Shown here one piece after another: positions 16,782 to 26,400 of a stretch of 64,000 bases of DNA. Origin of the DNA: SBBG01 sp033717875 (GTDB lineage: Bacteria; Pseudomonadota; Gammaproteobacteria; Ga0077554; Ga007554); the NCBI GenBank assembly GCA_033717875.1, contig JADDKJ010000007.1, forward strand, positions 33,411 to 97,410, given 5' to 3'. Made by a program: the position numbers and the translations under genes. The stretch's first letter is position 1. Each line of letters starts with the position of its first letter. Under the pieces are notes generated by a model. It worked only from the letters and a program-made list of their open reading frames with translations, did not search any database and had not been told where the DNA came from.

Positions 16782-17812
16782 GTATAAGTCTCCAGCGAGC
16801 GGCGGCGCTTCCAGAAGCGCCGCAGTGATGACGGGGTGACGCGGTAAGCGCGGCCATCGGCGGCGAGGATGTCCAGGCTGTCGATGTTACGCCTTTTCAG
16901 GGCATCCAGCAGCGGCGCAAACCAGTTTTGCATCAAAGACGCCATCGCCTCGCCCCACGTGCTCGTGTCGCCATACAGCGTCGCGCTGTGGACGGCATTC
17001 AGCACCACCAGTTGCGCACCGCCGGAACGATGTTCCAGCACGACGGCGGCGGATGCCGGCAGCGTCGCGGCAGGAACGCCACCCAGCCGCGCCAGCCCTG
17101 TCGCCACGGGCTCATCGCTCCATACCCGCGCCCAACGCGCCGGCACACCTCGTGGCGTATAGCCGCCGCCCCACAGCCACACGCTGTTGACGGCAGGCGC
17201 GCCACGCGCGCTACGCGCGTGATTCACCGCGCTGGAGTGCAACAGCATCTGAATCTCATTGAGCACTGCATGCCACTGCTTGCCGCGCGCCCCCGAAGGC
17301 AGCAAGCCGTCGATGTGACGCCCCAGCGCCTCGCGCAGGTCATAGGTGCGAATGTGCGGATCCTCCGGCAAACGCAAATACCAGCGCTCGGGATGCGGCG
17401 TTTCAAGACGCCAGCCATCGGCGCCGAACAAGGCGTTGAACTCTTTGGCGATGGTGTCCGCTTCGTGCTGTTGCATATTCAACATGCGGTCGCCGAGCAG
17501 CACCAGGCGCGATTGGTCGGGGCGCAGATGCACCGGGTCGGCGCGCAGCCAGAAATCCTGCGACACTTCGCCGGTATCCCCTGCCCACGCCACCGCCGCC
17601 ACCGGCAGATCCCGCGCCGGGTCGCGTTCCACGCCGAACAGATGAAACAGCGTCGCCTCCAGGCCCACAGCCGGCACGTTCTCCACCACCGCGCGCGCCA
17701 GCAGGGTTTCCAGGGGCGCAAGGTTGAGCCCGGAAAAATCCGTGGCGCGCAGTCCTGGCGGGCCGTAGAGGCCGGGGGTGACGAGGGTGCAGGAGGCGGG
17801 AGAATCCATCAA
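16778..17812 (-). CDS. Conserved recJ-linked protein of unknown function
   Basis: 344 residues, soluble, no signal peptide. Visible features are LYGPPGLRATDFSGLNL near the start, WAGDTGEVSQDFWLRADPVHL and WLWGGGYTPRG. Proteins with this pattern occur directly upstream of recJ in several beta- and gammaproteobacteria. They have sometimes been labelled phosphoglycerate mutase-like, but I see no support for that reaction. Coupled to recJ by a GTGA overlap. The upstream HEPN gene ends eight bases before its start. Confidence 0.6.
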   Translation of the reverse strand: MMDSPASCTLVTPGLYGPPGLRATDFSGLNLAPLETLLARAVVENVPAVGLEATLFHLFGVERDPARDLPVAAVAWAGDTGEVSQDFWLRADPVHLRPDQSRLVLLGDRMLNMQQHEADTIAKEFNALFGADGWRLETPHPERWYLRLPEDPHIRTYDLREALGRHIDGLLPSGARGKQWHAVLNEIQMLLHSSAVNHARSARGAPAVNSVWLWGGGYTPRGVPARWARVWSDEPVATGLARLGGVPAATLPASAAVVLEHRSGGAQLVVLNAVHSATLYGDTSTWGEAMASLMQNWFAPLLDALKRRNIDSLDILAADGRAYRVTPSSLRRFWKRRRSLETYT

Positions 17813-17820
17813 CTCTGCTG

Positions 17821-18210
17821 CTATTCTGTTTCTACTATGCGCTCGACATGGCGCACCAAGGTGTTTACTTCTTCGATCATGACATGGCGGTCCAAAGGTT
17901 CGTCGCTGCTCTCCATGCCTTCATATCGCGCCTGTGCCACAAACATGTTGTAGGCGGCCAGAGGCCAGTATGGCGTCACATCCTCGCCACGATTCTCGAG
18001 CAGCGTGAGTAGCCTGCCTACATCGTGAGTTCGTGGATAGATCAAGCCGAGTGCCGACATCCATGCCTTTAGCGCTTTTTCTACCGCTTGTTGGCCGTGA
18101 AATCCGAAGATTTCATCTGCGAAGACGTTCGAATCCTGCATGCCGGTCAGGGCGCGCAAATCCTTTTGCGCGGCGGTAAGCATGGCTTTGGCGTGCTCAA
18201 GATCGCGCAT
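17821..18210 (-). CDS. HEPN-domain protein (partner of MNT)
   Basis: 129 residues of the HEPN fold: FHGQQAVEKALKAWM, then YPRTHDVGRLLTLLE, and the ARYEG segment. HEPN proteins paired with minimal nucleotidyltransferases act as RNase toxins in type VII systems. The usual RNase motif R-x4-6-H is not evident: R95 in ARYEGMESS has no histidine within six residues. The protein may therefore be inactive or belong to a non-nuclease subgroup. The start MRDLEHA overlaps the MNT gene by 14 bases. Confidence 0.8.
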   Translation of the reverse strand: MRDLEHAKAMLTAAQKDLRALTGMQDSNVFADEIFGFHGQQAVEKALKAWMSALGLIYPRTHDVGRLLTLLENRGEDVTPYWPLAAYNMFVAQARYEGMESSDEPLDRHVMIEEVNTLVRHVERIVETE

Positions 18211-18532
18211 GCAGGACTTTCCCTTCGCGCATGGCGCGTGCGATGAGGTGGTTGGGCGAGTTGCGCCAATGCTCCACTTCGCCCTGGCTGTAAAGCACGA
18301 TATCCTTGGAAACCGGGAACCGTGCAAGCGCCCGCCATAAGCGTGCCGCCTCTCTTCTTCGGCTGCGCGATGCGCCGAAAGGCTCCCGCTCGATGACGAG
18401 CAGATCGACGTCGGAATCCTGACGCGCATCGCCCCGGGCATAAGAGCCGAACAGGATGATACATTCGGGATTTACTTCTTGCGCGATGGTTTGCGCCATG
18501 TCTTTCAGCATTTGGTCATCGATTTTATCCAT
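18197..18532 (-). CDS. MNT-type nucleotidyltransferase (antitoxin of HEPN)
   Basis: 111 residues. The canonical GSx10DxD motif is complete: G29-S30, then D41-V-D43 (GSYARGDARQDSDVD). In MNT-HEPN modules this enzyme AMPylates the HEPN toxin on a tyrosine to silence it. Its first eight bases overlap the vapC stop, linking it to the toxin-antitoxin operon upstream. Confidence 0.85.
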   Translation of the reverse strand: MDKIDDQMLKDMAQTIAQEVNPECIILFGSYARGDARQDSDVDLLVIEREPFGASRSRRREAARLWRALARFPVSKDIVLYSQGEVEHWRNSPNHLIARAMREGKVLHARS

Positions 18533-18908
18533 ACAACCTCACTTTCACCGCATGATTCAATAACCGAAAGTGTTTATCGAGTGAATAAATTGCGCAATTA
18601 TGTTGCCTTGCGTTTTGAGCAATAATCAAATCGGGAATCCCTACCCCATTTGCCCCGCCTTTCAAACACTTCACCTGGAATTCGATAATTTCTTCCCAAT
18701 GAATATCTAGCGGGATTCTATTTATTTCATAAAGCAGCTTAACGACCTTCGTTTGCTTTTTTACCTTTAGATAGGGTAATAGCTCGGCCAGTATTATGTC
18801 GTTGGTGACGATAAGGTTTTCGTCTATCAGGAAATCGAGGTCTTTGGAGTTGAGGCCGCTCCGAAAATAATCAATCCATATTGATGTATCTACCAAAACG
18901 TCCATCAA
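18525..18908 (-). CDS. vapC: PIN-domain toxin VapC
   Basis: 127 residues. The PIN acidic quartet is present: D7 in LVDTSIW, E42 in LAELL, D93 in GIPDLIIAQNA and D111 in SLDKHF. VapC toxins are RNases that cleave tRNA or rRNA. The start overlaps the vapB stop as ATGA. GC content is low relative to recJ, consistent with mobility. Confidence 0.9.
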   Translation of the reverse strand: MMDVLVDTSIWIDYFRSGLNSKDLDFLIDENLIVTNDIILAELLPYLKVKKQTKVVKLLYEINRIPLDIHWEEIIEFQVKCLKGGANGVGIPDLIIAQNARQHNCAIYSLDKHFRLLNHAVKVRLYG

Positions 18909-19099
18909 TGGCGGTCTCTGATTTCGTCAAGATCAATATCCAGATCGATTTTCCCTTTGTATTTCTTTAGCTCGGAAATTCTTGATTTTCTCACTAATTC
19001 TTCCAGCGCCTTAATGATGACCGCGGTTTTGGTGTCCGCGTGGGTTGCTTTCATTGCCTCGTTCAGCAAGCTTTCGGGTAAATCAAGGGTGGTTCTCAT
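18905..19099 (-). CDS. vapB: Ribbon-helix-helix antitoxin VapB
   Basis: 64 residues. The N-terminus MRTTLDLPESLLNEAMKAT is a ribbon-helix-helix DNA-binding domain, and the charged C-terminus (IDLDIDLDEIRDRH) would wrap the PIN toxin. First gene of a four-gene overlapping operon vapB-vapC-MNT-HEPN. Two TATGCATA palindromes lie directly upstream and are its likely operator. Confidence 0.88.
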   Translation of the reverse strand: MRTTLDLPESLLNEAMKATHADTKTAVIIKALEELVRKSRISELKKYKGKIDLDIDLDEIRDRH

Positions 19100-19115
19100 G
19101 TTCGCCTCCGCGGGT

Positions 19116-19145
19116 TATGCATATAATAATAGACATCTATGCATA
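19116..19145. promoter_or_regulatory. Twin TATGCATA operator of the vapBC operon
   Basis: TATGCATA occurs at 19116-19123 and again at 19138-19145, exactly 22 bases (two helical turns) apart, 17 bases upstream of the vapB start. Paired palindromes on one DNA face fit a ribbon-helix-helix repressor binding as a tetramer. The AT-rich spacer (ATAATAATAG) could contain the -10 element. Confidence 0.65.
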
Positions 19146-19188
19146 TTCTTTCAAGAAACCGGCATGGTGCGCCGGAGGGCCTTTCAGA

Positions 19189-19761
19189 TCAATTCCCAAT
19201 CTGAAACCGATAACCCAGGCTGACGAAATCGATATTCTTTTCGATCACCGTGTATTCAAGTTCAAGAGCCCCCTCGCCGATTTTCCAGCCGCCGCCGAGG
19301 CCATAGGAGCCGTGCCAGTCGGTGGCGCTGGCGGAAAGGGCGTTGCCGCTGGCGCTGATTCTGTCGTAAAGGACGCCAGCCCTGACCTTGGCGTAAAATT
19401 TCCCTGGGCTCTGGTAAACGCCGTAGAGCGCGGCGGTGGTGACGCCCCAAACGTTGTCGCCTTGGGGAATTTTCGTGCCGTTGCGGGAGAAGTCGGCGCG
19501 GCCGCGGCCGAAGCTGGTGGTCAGTTCGCCTTCGGCGCCGAGAAAACCGAGTTTGCCGATTTTGAATTGATAGCCGCCGATGAGGCCGGCGTTCGCCACG
19601 GCGTCCGGGCTCGACATTCTCACGCCATCGTCGAGGTTCATCTTGTCGGCGAGCATCGCGCCGACCTTGAGCCCCCCATACAGCGGGCTTTCCTCGGCCT
19701 GCGCGGTGGCCAGTAAACCAAGGCTGAACAGTGCGATCATTGCAGAAATTCTGGTTTTCAT
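19189..19761 (-). CDS. Small outer-membrane beta-barrel protein
   Basis: 190 residues with a signal peptide cleaved after TAQA (about residue 22). The mature part shows alternating amphipathic strands (GGLKVGAML, GLIGGYQF, FYAKVRAGVLYD, ALELEYTVIE) and ends in a strand VSLGYRFQIGN, like the OmpA/OmpX-type 8-stranded barrels. No gene partner is apparent; pepA lies just upstream. Role unknown. Confidence 0.7.
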   Translation of the reverse strand: MKTRISAMIALFSLGLLATAQAEESPLYGGLKVGAMLADKMNLDDGVRMSSPDAVANAGLIGGYQFKIGKLGFLGAEGELTTSFGRGRADFSRNGTKIPQGDNVWGVTTAALYGVYQSPGKFYAKVRAGVLYDRISASGNALSASATDWHGSYGLGGGWKIGEGALELEYTVIEKNIDFVSLGYRFQIGN

Positions 19762-19793
19762 TGCATTGCCCTCTGCTTATTGTTTCTCCGAAA

Positions 19794-21302
19794 TTACGCT
19801 TTCTCCAACACCCCGCGCTCCAGCAACAAACTCAGTGTGAACCGCACGCCGAAGCCGGTGATGTCGGTGGGGATGTGCGCCAGTCCACCCTTGTTGTTGC
19901 CGGCGGCGAGATCGATGTGCAGCCAGGGCACCTCCTCCTTGACGAAACGGCTCAGAAAGCGCGCCGCGAGGATGTGATCGGCTTCGCCGGCGAGGACGCA
20001 TTGCTTGATGTCGGCGATGTCGCTTTCCAGTTCCTTGTCGTAGTCGCTGTCGGTCGGAAAGGGCCACACCCGCTCGCCGCTGGCGCGGCCCGCTTCGATC
20101 ACATCGGCGACCAGCGCGTCGCGATTGGCGAACGCCCCGCTGTAGCGCGTCCCGAGGGCGTAGATGCACGAACCCGTCAACGTGGCGTAGTCGATGAGCA
20201 GGCCGGGGCGTTCGGCGCTGGCCATCGCCAGGGTATCGGCGAGGATCATGCGGCCCTCGGCGTCGGTGTGCACCACTTCGATGGTCACGCCGTTGCTGGC
20301 GGTGACGACATCATTCTGCTTGTAGGCTTTCGGGCCGATGTGGTTTTGCGCCAGGGCCAGCCAGCAGTGTACGGAAAGATTCGCCTTGAGCCGGGTCAGC
20401 GCCAGCAGCACGCCGAGCGCCACGGCGCTGCCTTCCATGTCCTCGTGCATGCCGAACATGCTCTTGGCCGGTTTGAGGTTGTTGCCGCCGGTGTCGTAGC
20501 AGATACCCTTGCCGACCAGCGCCAGCCGCCGCCCGGTCTTTTTTTCCGTGCCGCGTTTGCGGCTGCGGGGCGAATAGCAGAGCTGCACGATGCCCGCGTC
20601 GTCATCGGTGCTGCCCTGCGCCACGGCGAGAAAGGCCCCGGCGTTCTGGCGCTTGAGGGTCTTGGTGTCGAAAAAGTGCATGTTCCAGCCGTTTTCTTCG
20701 GCCAGTTCGGCGATGCGTTCCCGATAGTGCGCCGGGGTGAGTTGATTGGGTGGCAACGCCGTGAGATAACGCGCCAGGTTGTTGCCCTCGGCCTCGGCAA
20801 GCGTACGCGAAAAATCGAGCCTGGCGTCCAGGCCGTGGATGTCGATACCGGCCAGCCGCTTTTCCCTGGCCGGTTTGCTTTTCAGGGCCGGCATGGCGTG
20901 GACGCCCGCCAGCAGCGCCGCCACGCACGCCTCGGCGACGCGCGCGGCCAGTTCCGAGTCCAGTCCCGCCAGTAGCAGGGTGATGGCGGTGGGATTTTGT
21001 TCCAGATGTGTGGCGCACAGCTTGCGCGCCAGCGTCAGCAGGTCGAAGGCCGAAATATCCGGTTTGATGGGCGCGAGCGTGACGCGGCTGCCTGTGGCAT
21101 TGGGCAGGTCGGTGGTCAGCGGCGAGGTGTCGTCTTTTTCCTTGAGACGCGCCCAGCGCTGTTTCAGCAGGCCGGCGTGGGGAAACATCGGCCAGTCCTT
21201 GCCGGACGTGGTCTCGGGAAAGGCGATGAGAAGGTTGGTCTGGCCATCGACATACCCCTCTTCCGGCAGTCCGCGATGTTGTTTTATGCTGATTTTGATC
21301 AC
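19794..21302 (-). CDS. M17 leucyl aminopeptidase family protein
   Basis: 502-residue cytosolic zinc aminopeptidase. Metal and catalytic motifs are clear: GKGICYDTGG (K and D), HEDMEGSA and HTDAEGRMILAD (family consensus NTDAEGR). It removes N-terminal residues from peptides. The N-terminal regulatory domain is present but diverged from E. coli PepA, so substrate preference cannot be assigned. Confidence 0.88.
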   Translation of the reverse strand: MIKISIKQHRGLPEEGYVDGQTNLLIAFPETTSGKDWPMFPHAGLLKQRWARLKEKDDTSPLTTDLPNATGSRVTLAPIKPDISAFDLLTLARKLCATHLEQNPTAITLLLAGLDSELAARVAEACVAALLAGVHAMPALKSKPAREKRLAGIDIHGLDARLDFSRTLAEAEGNNLARYLTALPPNQLTPAHYRERIAELAEENGWNMHFFDTKTLKRQNAGAFLAVAQGSTDDDAGIVQLCYSPRSRKRGTEKKTGRRLALVGKGICYDTGGNNLKPAKSMFGMHEDMEGSAVALGVLLALTRLKANLSVHCWLALAQNHIGPKAYKQNDVVTASNGVTIEVVHTDAEGRMILADTLAMASAERPGLLIDYATLTGSCIYALGTRYSGAFANRDALVADVIEAGRASGERVWPFPTDSDYDKELESDIADIKQCVLAGEADHILAARFLSRFVKEEVPWLHIDLAAGNNKGGLAHIPTDITGFGVRFTLSLLLERGVLEKA

Positions 21303-21404
21303 TTAAAACCCCTTCTTAAGCCATGGTTTACCTTGACCTTGAGCCGCAAAAAACAGATCATATCGTGCTTGACGATTTTCAGGTACTTTAAATGAAGGAG
21401 TCCC

Positions 21405-22397
21405 ATGACCCCTGCTGACAAAAAACGCGTGCTGCGTGAGATGCTGTTCGCACGCCGTTTCGAAGAGCGCTGCTACGAAGCCTATGTGGAGCGCAAGATC
21501 GGCGGCTTTCTTCACCTCTATCCCGGCCAGGAGGCCTGCGCCTTCGGCGTGATGGAAGCGGCGCGGCCGGGCCATGACTATGTTATCACCGGCTACCGCG
21601 ATCACGTCCACGCCATCAAGTGCGGCGCCGACCCCAAGGCGGTGATGGCCGAACTGTACGGCAAGGAGACCGGCTCCAGCAAGGGCCGCGGCGGTTCGAT
21701 GCACATCTTCGACGCGGAACACCGCTTCATGGGTGGCTACGCGCTGGTGGGCGGACCGTTTCCGCTGGCGGCGGGCATCGCCAAGGGCCTGAAGATGAAG
21801 GGCTCGGACGCGATCTCGATCTGCTTCCTCGGCGATGCCGCGAACAATCAGGGCACGTTCCACGAGTCGCTGAACATGGCCAAGGTGTGGAACCTGCCCG
21901 TCCTGTACGTGTGCGAAAACAACCTCTACGGCATCGGCACCCGCATCGACCGCTCCACGGCGGTGATCGACCAGTATAAGCGCGTCAGCGGCTACGACAT
22001 TCCCGCCGCGCAGACCGACGGCCAGGATATCGAGAAGGTATACGAGGCGGCCAAAATCGCCGTCGACCATGTCCGTTCCGGCAAAGGCCCCTACTTCCTC
22101 GAGCTGATGACCTACCGCTACCGCGGCCATTCCATGTCCGATTCCAACGCCTACCGTCCCAAGGACGAGGAACGCATGTGGAGCAAGCGCGATCCCATCA
22201 TCATGCTGCGCGACCGGCTGGTCGAGGCGAAGCAGATCACGCTGGACGACTACAAGGCGATGGACACCGCCGTGCTCGAAGAGATCGAAAACGAGATCAT
22301 CAAATTCGCCGAAGCATCGCCCGAACCCTCGGTCGATGAATTGGAAAAATATGTATTGGCGGACAACGATCCTTATGTCCGGGGGAGTAAACACTAA
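21405..22397 (+). CDS. pdhA: Pyruvate dehydrogenase E1 alpha subunit
   Basis: 330 residues of the heterotetrameric E1. Thiamine-diphosphate motif FLGDAANNQGTFHESLN, and the phosphorylation-loop equivalent YRYRGHSMSD. It decarboxylates pyruvate and hands the acetyl group to the E2 lipoyl arm. Good Shine-Dalgarno AAGGAG. The stop and the pdhB start share one base (TAATG). First gene of pdhA-pdhB-E2/E3. Confidence 0.93.
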   Translation: MTPADKKRVLREMLFARRFEERCYEAYVERKIGGFLHLYPGQEACAFGVMEAARPGHDYVITGYRDHVHAIKCGADPKAVMAELYGKETGSSKGRGGSMHIFDAEHRFMGGYALVGGPFPLAAGIAKGLKMKGSDAISICFLGDAANNQGTFHESLNMAKVWNLPVLYVCENNLYGIGTRIDRSTAVIDQYKRVSGYDIPAAQTDGQDIEKVYEAAKIAVDHVRSGKGPYFLELMTYRYRGHSMSDSNAYRPKDEERMWSKRDPIIMLRDRLVEAKQITLDDYKAMDTAVLEEIENEIIKFAEASPEPSVDELEKYVLADNDPYVRGSKH

Positions 22398-23380
22398 TGG
22401 CCGTAATGATGTATTGGGAAGCGATCCGCCGCGCCCAGGATGAGGAGCTGACGCGCGATCCGATGGTGATCGTCATGGGCGAGGACGTCGGTGTGGCCGG
22501 CGGCACCTACAAGGCGACCAAGGGACTGTACGAGAAATACGGCGCCGAGCGCGTCATCGACACCCCGATCTCGGAAAACGGCTTCACGGGTCTTGGCATC
22601 GGCGCCTCCTTCGTCGGCGTGCGGCCGATCATCGAGATCATGTCGGTGAATTTCGCCTGGCTGGCGATGGACCAGATCTTCAACTCCGCCGCCAAGGTGC
22701 GCTACATGTCGGGTGGCCAGCTCGAAGCGCCGGTGGTGATCCGCTCGCCGGGCGGCACCGCTCACCAGCTCGGCGCCCAGCACTCGGCGCGCATGGAGAA
22801 GGTGTTCATGGGCGTGGCCGGACTGCGCGTGGTGACGCCCTCCAATCCGAGGCAAGCCTATGGCCTCATCAAGTCCGCTGTGCGCTGCAACGACCCGGTG
22901 TTCATCAACGAACACGAGCTGATGTACAACATGAAGGGCGAGGTGCCCGACGAGGAATATTTCCATCCCCTGGAAGGCTCGGAAGTGGCGCGCCAGGGCC
23001 GCGATGTCACGCTGTTCGGCTACAACATCTCGGTGCACTGGTGCTTGGAGGCCGCGGAATTCCTCGCCAGCCATCACGGCATCGACTGCGAGGTGGTGGA
23101 TCTGTATTCCCTCAGCCCGCTCGATCGCGCCGGCATCAAGGCCTCGGTGAGCAAGACCCATCGCGCGATCATCGCCGAAGAGGCCGAGGCCCCGGTCGGC
23201 GTGGGCTCGGAAGTGATGGCGATCATCAACGAGGAATGCTTCTTCGAGCTGGACGCCGCGCCGGTGCGCGTGTCCGCGCGGAATGTGCCCATCCCCTACA
23301 ACCACAAGCTGGAAAAGGCCGCCATCCCCGGCGCCAAGGATGTGGTCCATGCCGTGCTGAAGATGTTTGGGAAACAATAA
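22397..23380 (+). CDS. pdhB: Pyruvate dehydrogenase E1 beta subunit
   Basis: 327-residue partner of PdhA that completes the thiamine active site. Typical motifs: VMGEDVGVAGGTYKATKGL, DTPISENGFTGLGIGASFVG and VVDLYSLSPLD. Translationally coupled to pdhA. A palindromic repeat of 70 bases separates it from the E2/E3 gene. Confidence 0.95.
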   Translation: MAVMMYWEAIRRAQDEELTRDPMVIVMGEDVGVAGGTYKATKGLYEKYGAERVIDTPISENGFTGLGIGASFVGVRPIIEIMSVNFAWLAMDQIFNSAAKVRYMSGGQLEAPVVIRSPGGTAHQLGAQHSARMEKVFMGVAGLRVVTPSNPRQAYGLIKSAVRCNDPVFINEHELMYNMKGEVPDEEYFHPLEGSEVARQGRDVTLFGYNISVHWCLEAAEFLASHHGIDCEVVDLYSLSPLDRAGIKASVSKTHRAIIAEEAEAPVGVGSEVMAIINEECFFELDAAPVRVSARNVPIPYNHKLEKAAIPGAKDVVHAVLKMFGKQ

Positions 23381-23384
23381 ACCG

Positions 23385-23455
23385 TAGGGTGCGCCGTGCG
23401 CACCATGCAGCATTGTCGATATTAAGCGACGTTGTGGTGCGCGCGGCGCACTCTG
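23385..23455. repeat. Imperfect palindromic GTAGGGTGCG-family repeat
   Basis: GTAGGGTGCGCCGTGCGCAC on the left is mirrored by TGGTGCGCGCGGCGCACTC on the right around a ~28-base centre. It is a member of the repeat family found at 26820, 51197 and 58994. It lies between pdhB and the E2/E3 gene, inside the operon, so it must be transcribed and could form a stabilising hairpin. Confidence 0.7.
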
Positions 23456-23490
23456 CGATTTCTTAGATTTAACGCGGAAGTGGATGAAGA

Positions 23491-26400
23491 ATGTCTGGCT
23501 CCTACCCCATCAAAATGCCCCAACTCTCGGACACCATGACCGAGGGCGTGATCGTCAGTTGGGAAAAGAACGTCGGTGACAAGGTCGAGCGCGGCGATAT
23601 CGTCGCCACCGTCGAGACCGACAAGGCGATCATGGATGTCGAGGTGTTCCGCGACGGTTATCTGTCCGGCCCCATCGTTCCCACGGACAGCGTCGTGCCG
23701 GTAGGCGAGGCGATTGCCTATATCGCCGCTTCCGCCGAAGAAGTAGAGGGCGGCGCAGTGGCGCCTGTCGCCAAGACAGCGGCCGCGGCGGTACCCGCCC
23801 CGGCACCCGAGTCCCATCACGCCCCTGCTAAGACAGCGGCGGCGGAAGGTCCGGCGGGGACGGTCCACACCATCAAAATGCCCCAGCTCTCCGACACCAT
23901 GACCGAAGGCATGGTGGTGAGCTGGAGCAAGCAGCCCGGCGACAAGATCGAGCGTGGCGACATCGTCGCGCAGGTCGAAACCGACAAGGCGATCATGGAT
24001 GTCGAGGTGTTCCGCGAAGGCTATCTCTCCGGCCCGCTCACCGCGGCGGACAGCATGGTGCCGGTCGGTGGCGCGATGGGCTATCTGGTGGAGAAGCCGG
24101 AGCAGGTGGTTACAGGATCCGCCGTAAGCGCGCCCCAGGCGAAGCCGGCTGCTGCGGCAGGCGGTGGTTTGAAACCCGCCCCCGCAATCCCCGCCGCGGC
24201 AGCTGTGGCCGCCATGGCCTCCGGCGCCGCGCCCGTCTCCCGCCCCGACAACAAGCAGGCCACGCCCTACGCCCGCAAGCTGGCGGGAGCGCTGCACGTC
24301 AACTTGAACAATGTCAGGGGCACCGGTGCCGGCGGAGTGATCGTCGGCGACGACGTGCTGCGCGCGCAGCCGATCGAACGGCCCACCGAGGTCGCCGCCC
24401 AGCCGCCCGCGTATGCCATGCCCGAAATCCAGGTGCCCGGCCATGGCCGGGCCATGAGTTCGATGGAGCGCGCGGTGAGCCAGTCGATGACCGCCTCGCT
24501 CACCATGCCGACCTTCCACGTCACCATCAACGCCCGTCCCGAGGCGCTGATCAAGGCCGCCAAGAACAAGGCCGTGTCGGTCACCGTGGCGATCGCCAAG
24601 GCCTGCGCGCTGGCGATGAAGAAACACCCCACCATGAACTGGGCCTACCAGCCGGTGGACAAACTGGTCGAGCGCGACTTCGTCGATATCGGCATGGCCG
24701 TGTCGGCCGACGGCGGCGGCTTGGTGGTGCCGGTGCTGCGCGGTTGCGAATCGCGCAGCCTGGAAGAACTGGATGCCGCCTGGAAAGACCTGGTGGCGCG
24801 CGCCCGCGTGCGGCGCCTGAAACCGGAGGAATACGCCAACCCCACCTTCATGGTGTCCAATATGGGCATGTTGGGGGTGAGCTATTTCGATGCTATTCCC
24901 ACGCCCGGCACGGCAGCAATCCTGGCCATCGCCACGGCGGGCGAACAAGGCATGCCGCTCACCGTCACCGCCGACCATCGCGTGGTCAATGGCGCGGAGG
25001 TGGCCATGTACCTCAATACCTTGAAACAGCATATCGAAAACCCGGAGGAATGGATGGGACCGAGCGGCCCGGCTATCCCCGCAGGCCAGTGGGACTACGA
25101 CGTGGTAGTGATCGGCGGCGGGCCGGGCGGCGAGGACTGCGCCCGTGAGCTGGCCGAGCACGGCATCAAGGTGGCGATGATCAACGACGCGCCTTTCCCC
25201 GGTGGCGAGTGCCTGTGGCGCGGCTGCATTCCCTCCAAGGCCTGGCGCGCCGCGGCGGACCGCATCCGCGACCGCGCCCACGACGCCCACTTGGGCGTGG
25301 AAGGCACCACGCAGCCCACGCTCAACTGGGGGTTGTTGGAAAAGACCCGCCGCAGCGTCCTCGAAACTCGCGGCGAGATGGCGCTCAAGACTGACACCGG
25401 GGTGAAGATCAAGGTCATCCAGGGCTTTGCGTCTTTCGAGTCCGACCATCGTATCTTTGTCGACACCTCGGGCAACAGCAAAGACCCGCACGGCCGCGCG
25501 CCGCAGGGTGACGGCTCCAAGGGCGAACGCATCACCTTCGGCGCCGCGGTGATCGCCACCGGCGCCCCGCCCTTCGTGCCGCCCATCCCGGGCGCCGACA
25601 AGGGTCTGGCGAACGGCGGCGTGCTGACCTCCGACACGGTATGGGGCCTGACTGGCCAACCCAAGCGCCTCGGCATCATCGGCGGCGGCGCGATCGGCCT
25701 GGAAATGGCGCAGATCTTCCAGGATTTCGGCACCGAAGTCGTGCTGCTGGAAGGGCGCGACCGCATCCTCGCCGAAGTGGAACCGGAAATCGCCAAGAAC
25801 CTCACCGCCATCCTCAACAACGATCCGCGCCTGACCGTGCACACTTTGGTCAAGATCAAGGAAATCAAAGGTGCGCCCGGCGACATGACGCTGGTCTATG
25901 AAGACGCCCAGGGCGCGGCGCAGTCGCTCAACTGCGATTACGTGCTGATGGCCACCGGCAAGCGCCCGGTGACCGCCCCCCTCAAGCTCGAAGCCGCTGG
26001 CGTGGCGCTGGACGGCTACGCCATCAAGGCCGATGTGCGCTGCCGTACCAGCGTGCCGCACATCTTCGCCGTCGGCGACGTGATCGGCGGCTACATGCTC
26101 GCCCACACCGCCGGCCAGCAGGGCCGCGTGGCCGCCGCCACCCTCCTCGGCGAAGACGCCAAATACGACCAGGACAAGGACTGCGGCGTGATCTTCACCC
26201 GCCCGCAGGCCGCCTTCGTCGGTTTGTCGGTCGACCAGGCCAAGGCCAAAGGCATCGACGCCGCCGAGGTGAAAATGCCGATGAGCATCGACGCCAAGGC
26301 CATGATCACCGCCGAGACCCAGGGCATGATCAAGATCGTTGCCGACAAGAAGAGCCACCGCATCATTGGTGTCCACTTCCTTGCCGACCACGCCGACACC

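Noticed and set aside
16778..17812. Phosphoglycerate mutase activity for the recJ-linked protein
   Set aside because: No metal-binding or phosphoserine motifs of that enzyme are visible.
21330..21400. Sigma-70 promoter for pdhA (TTGACC or TTGACG)
   Set aside because: Neither has a recognisable -10 at 16-18 bases.
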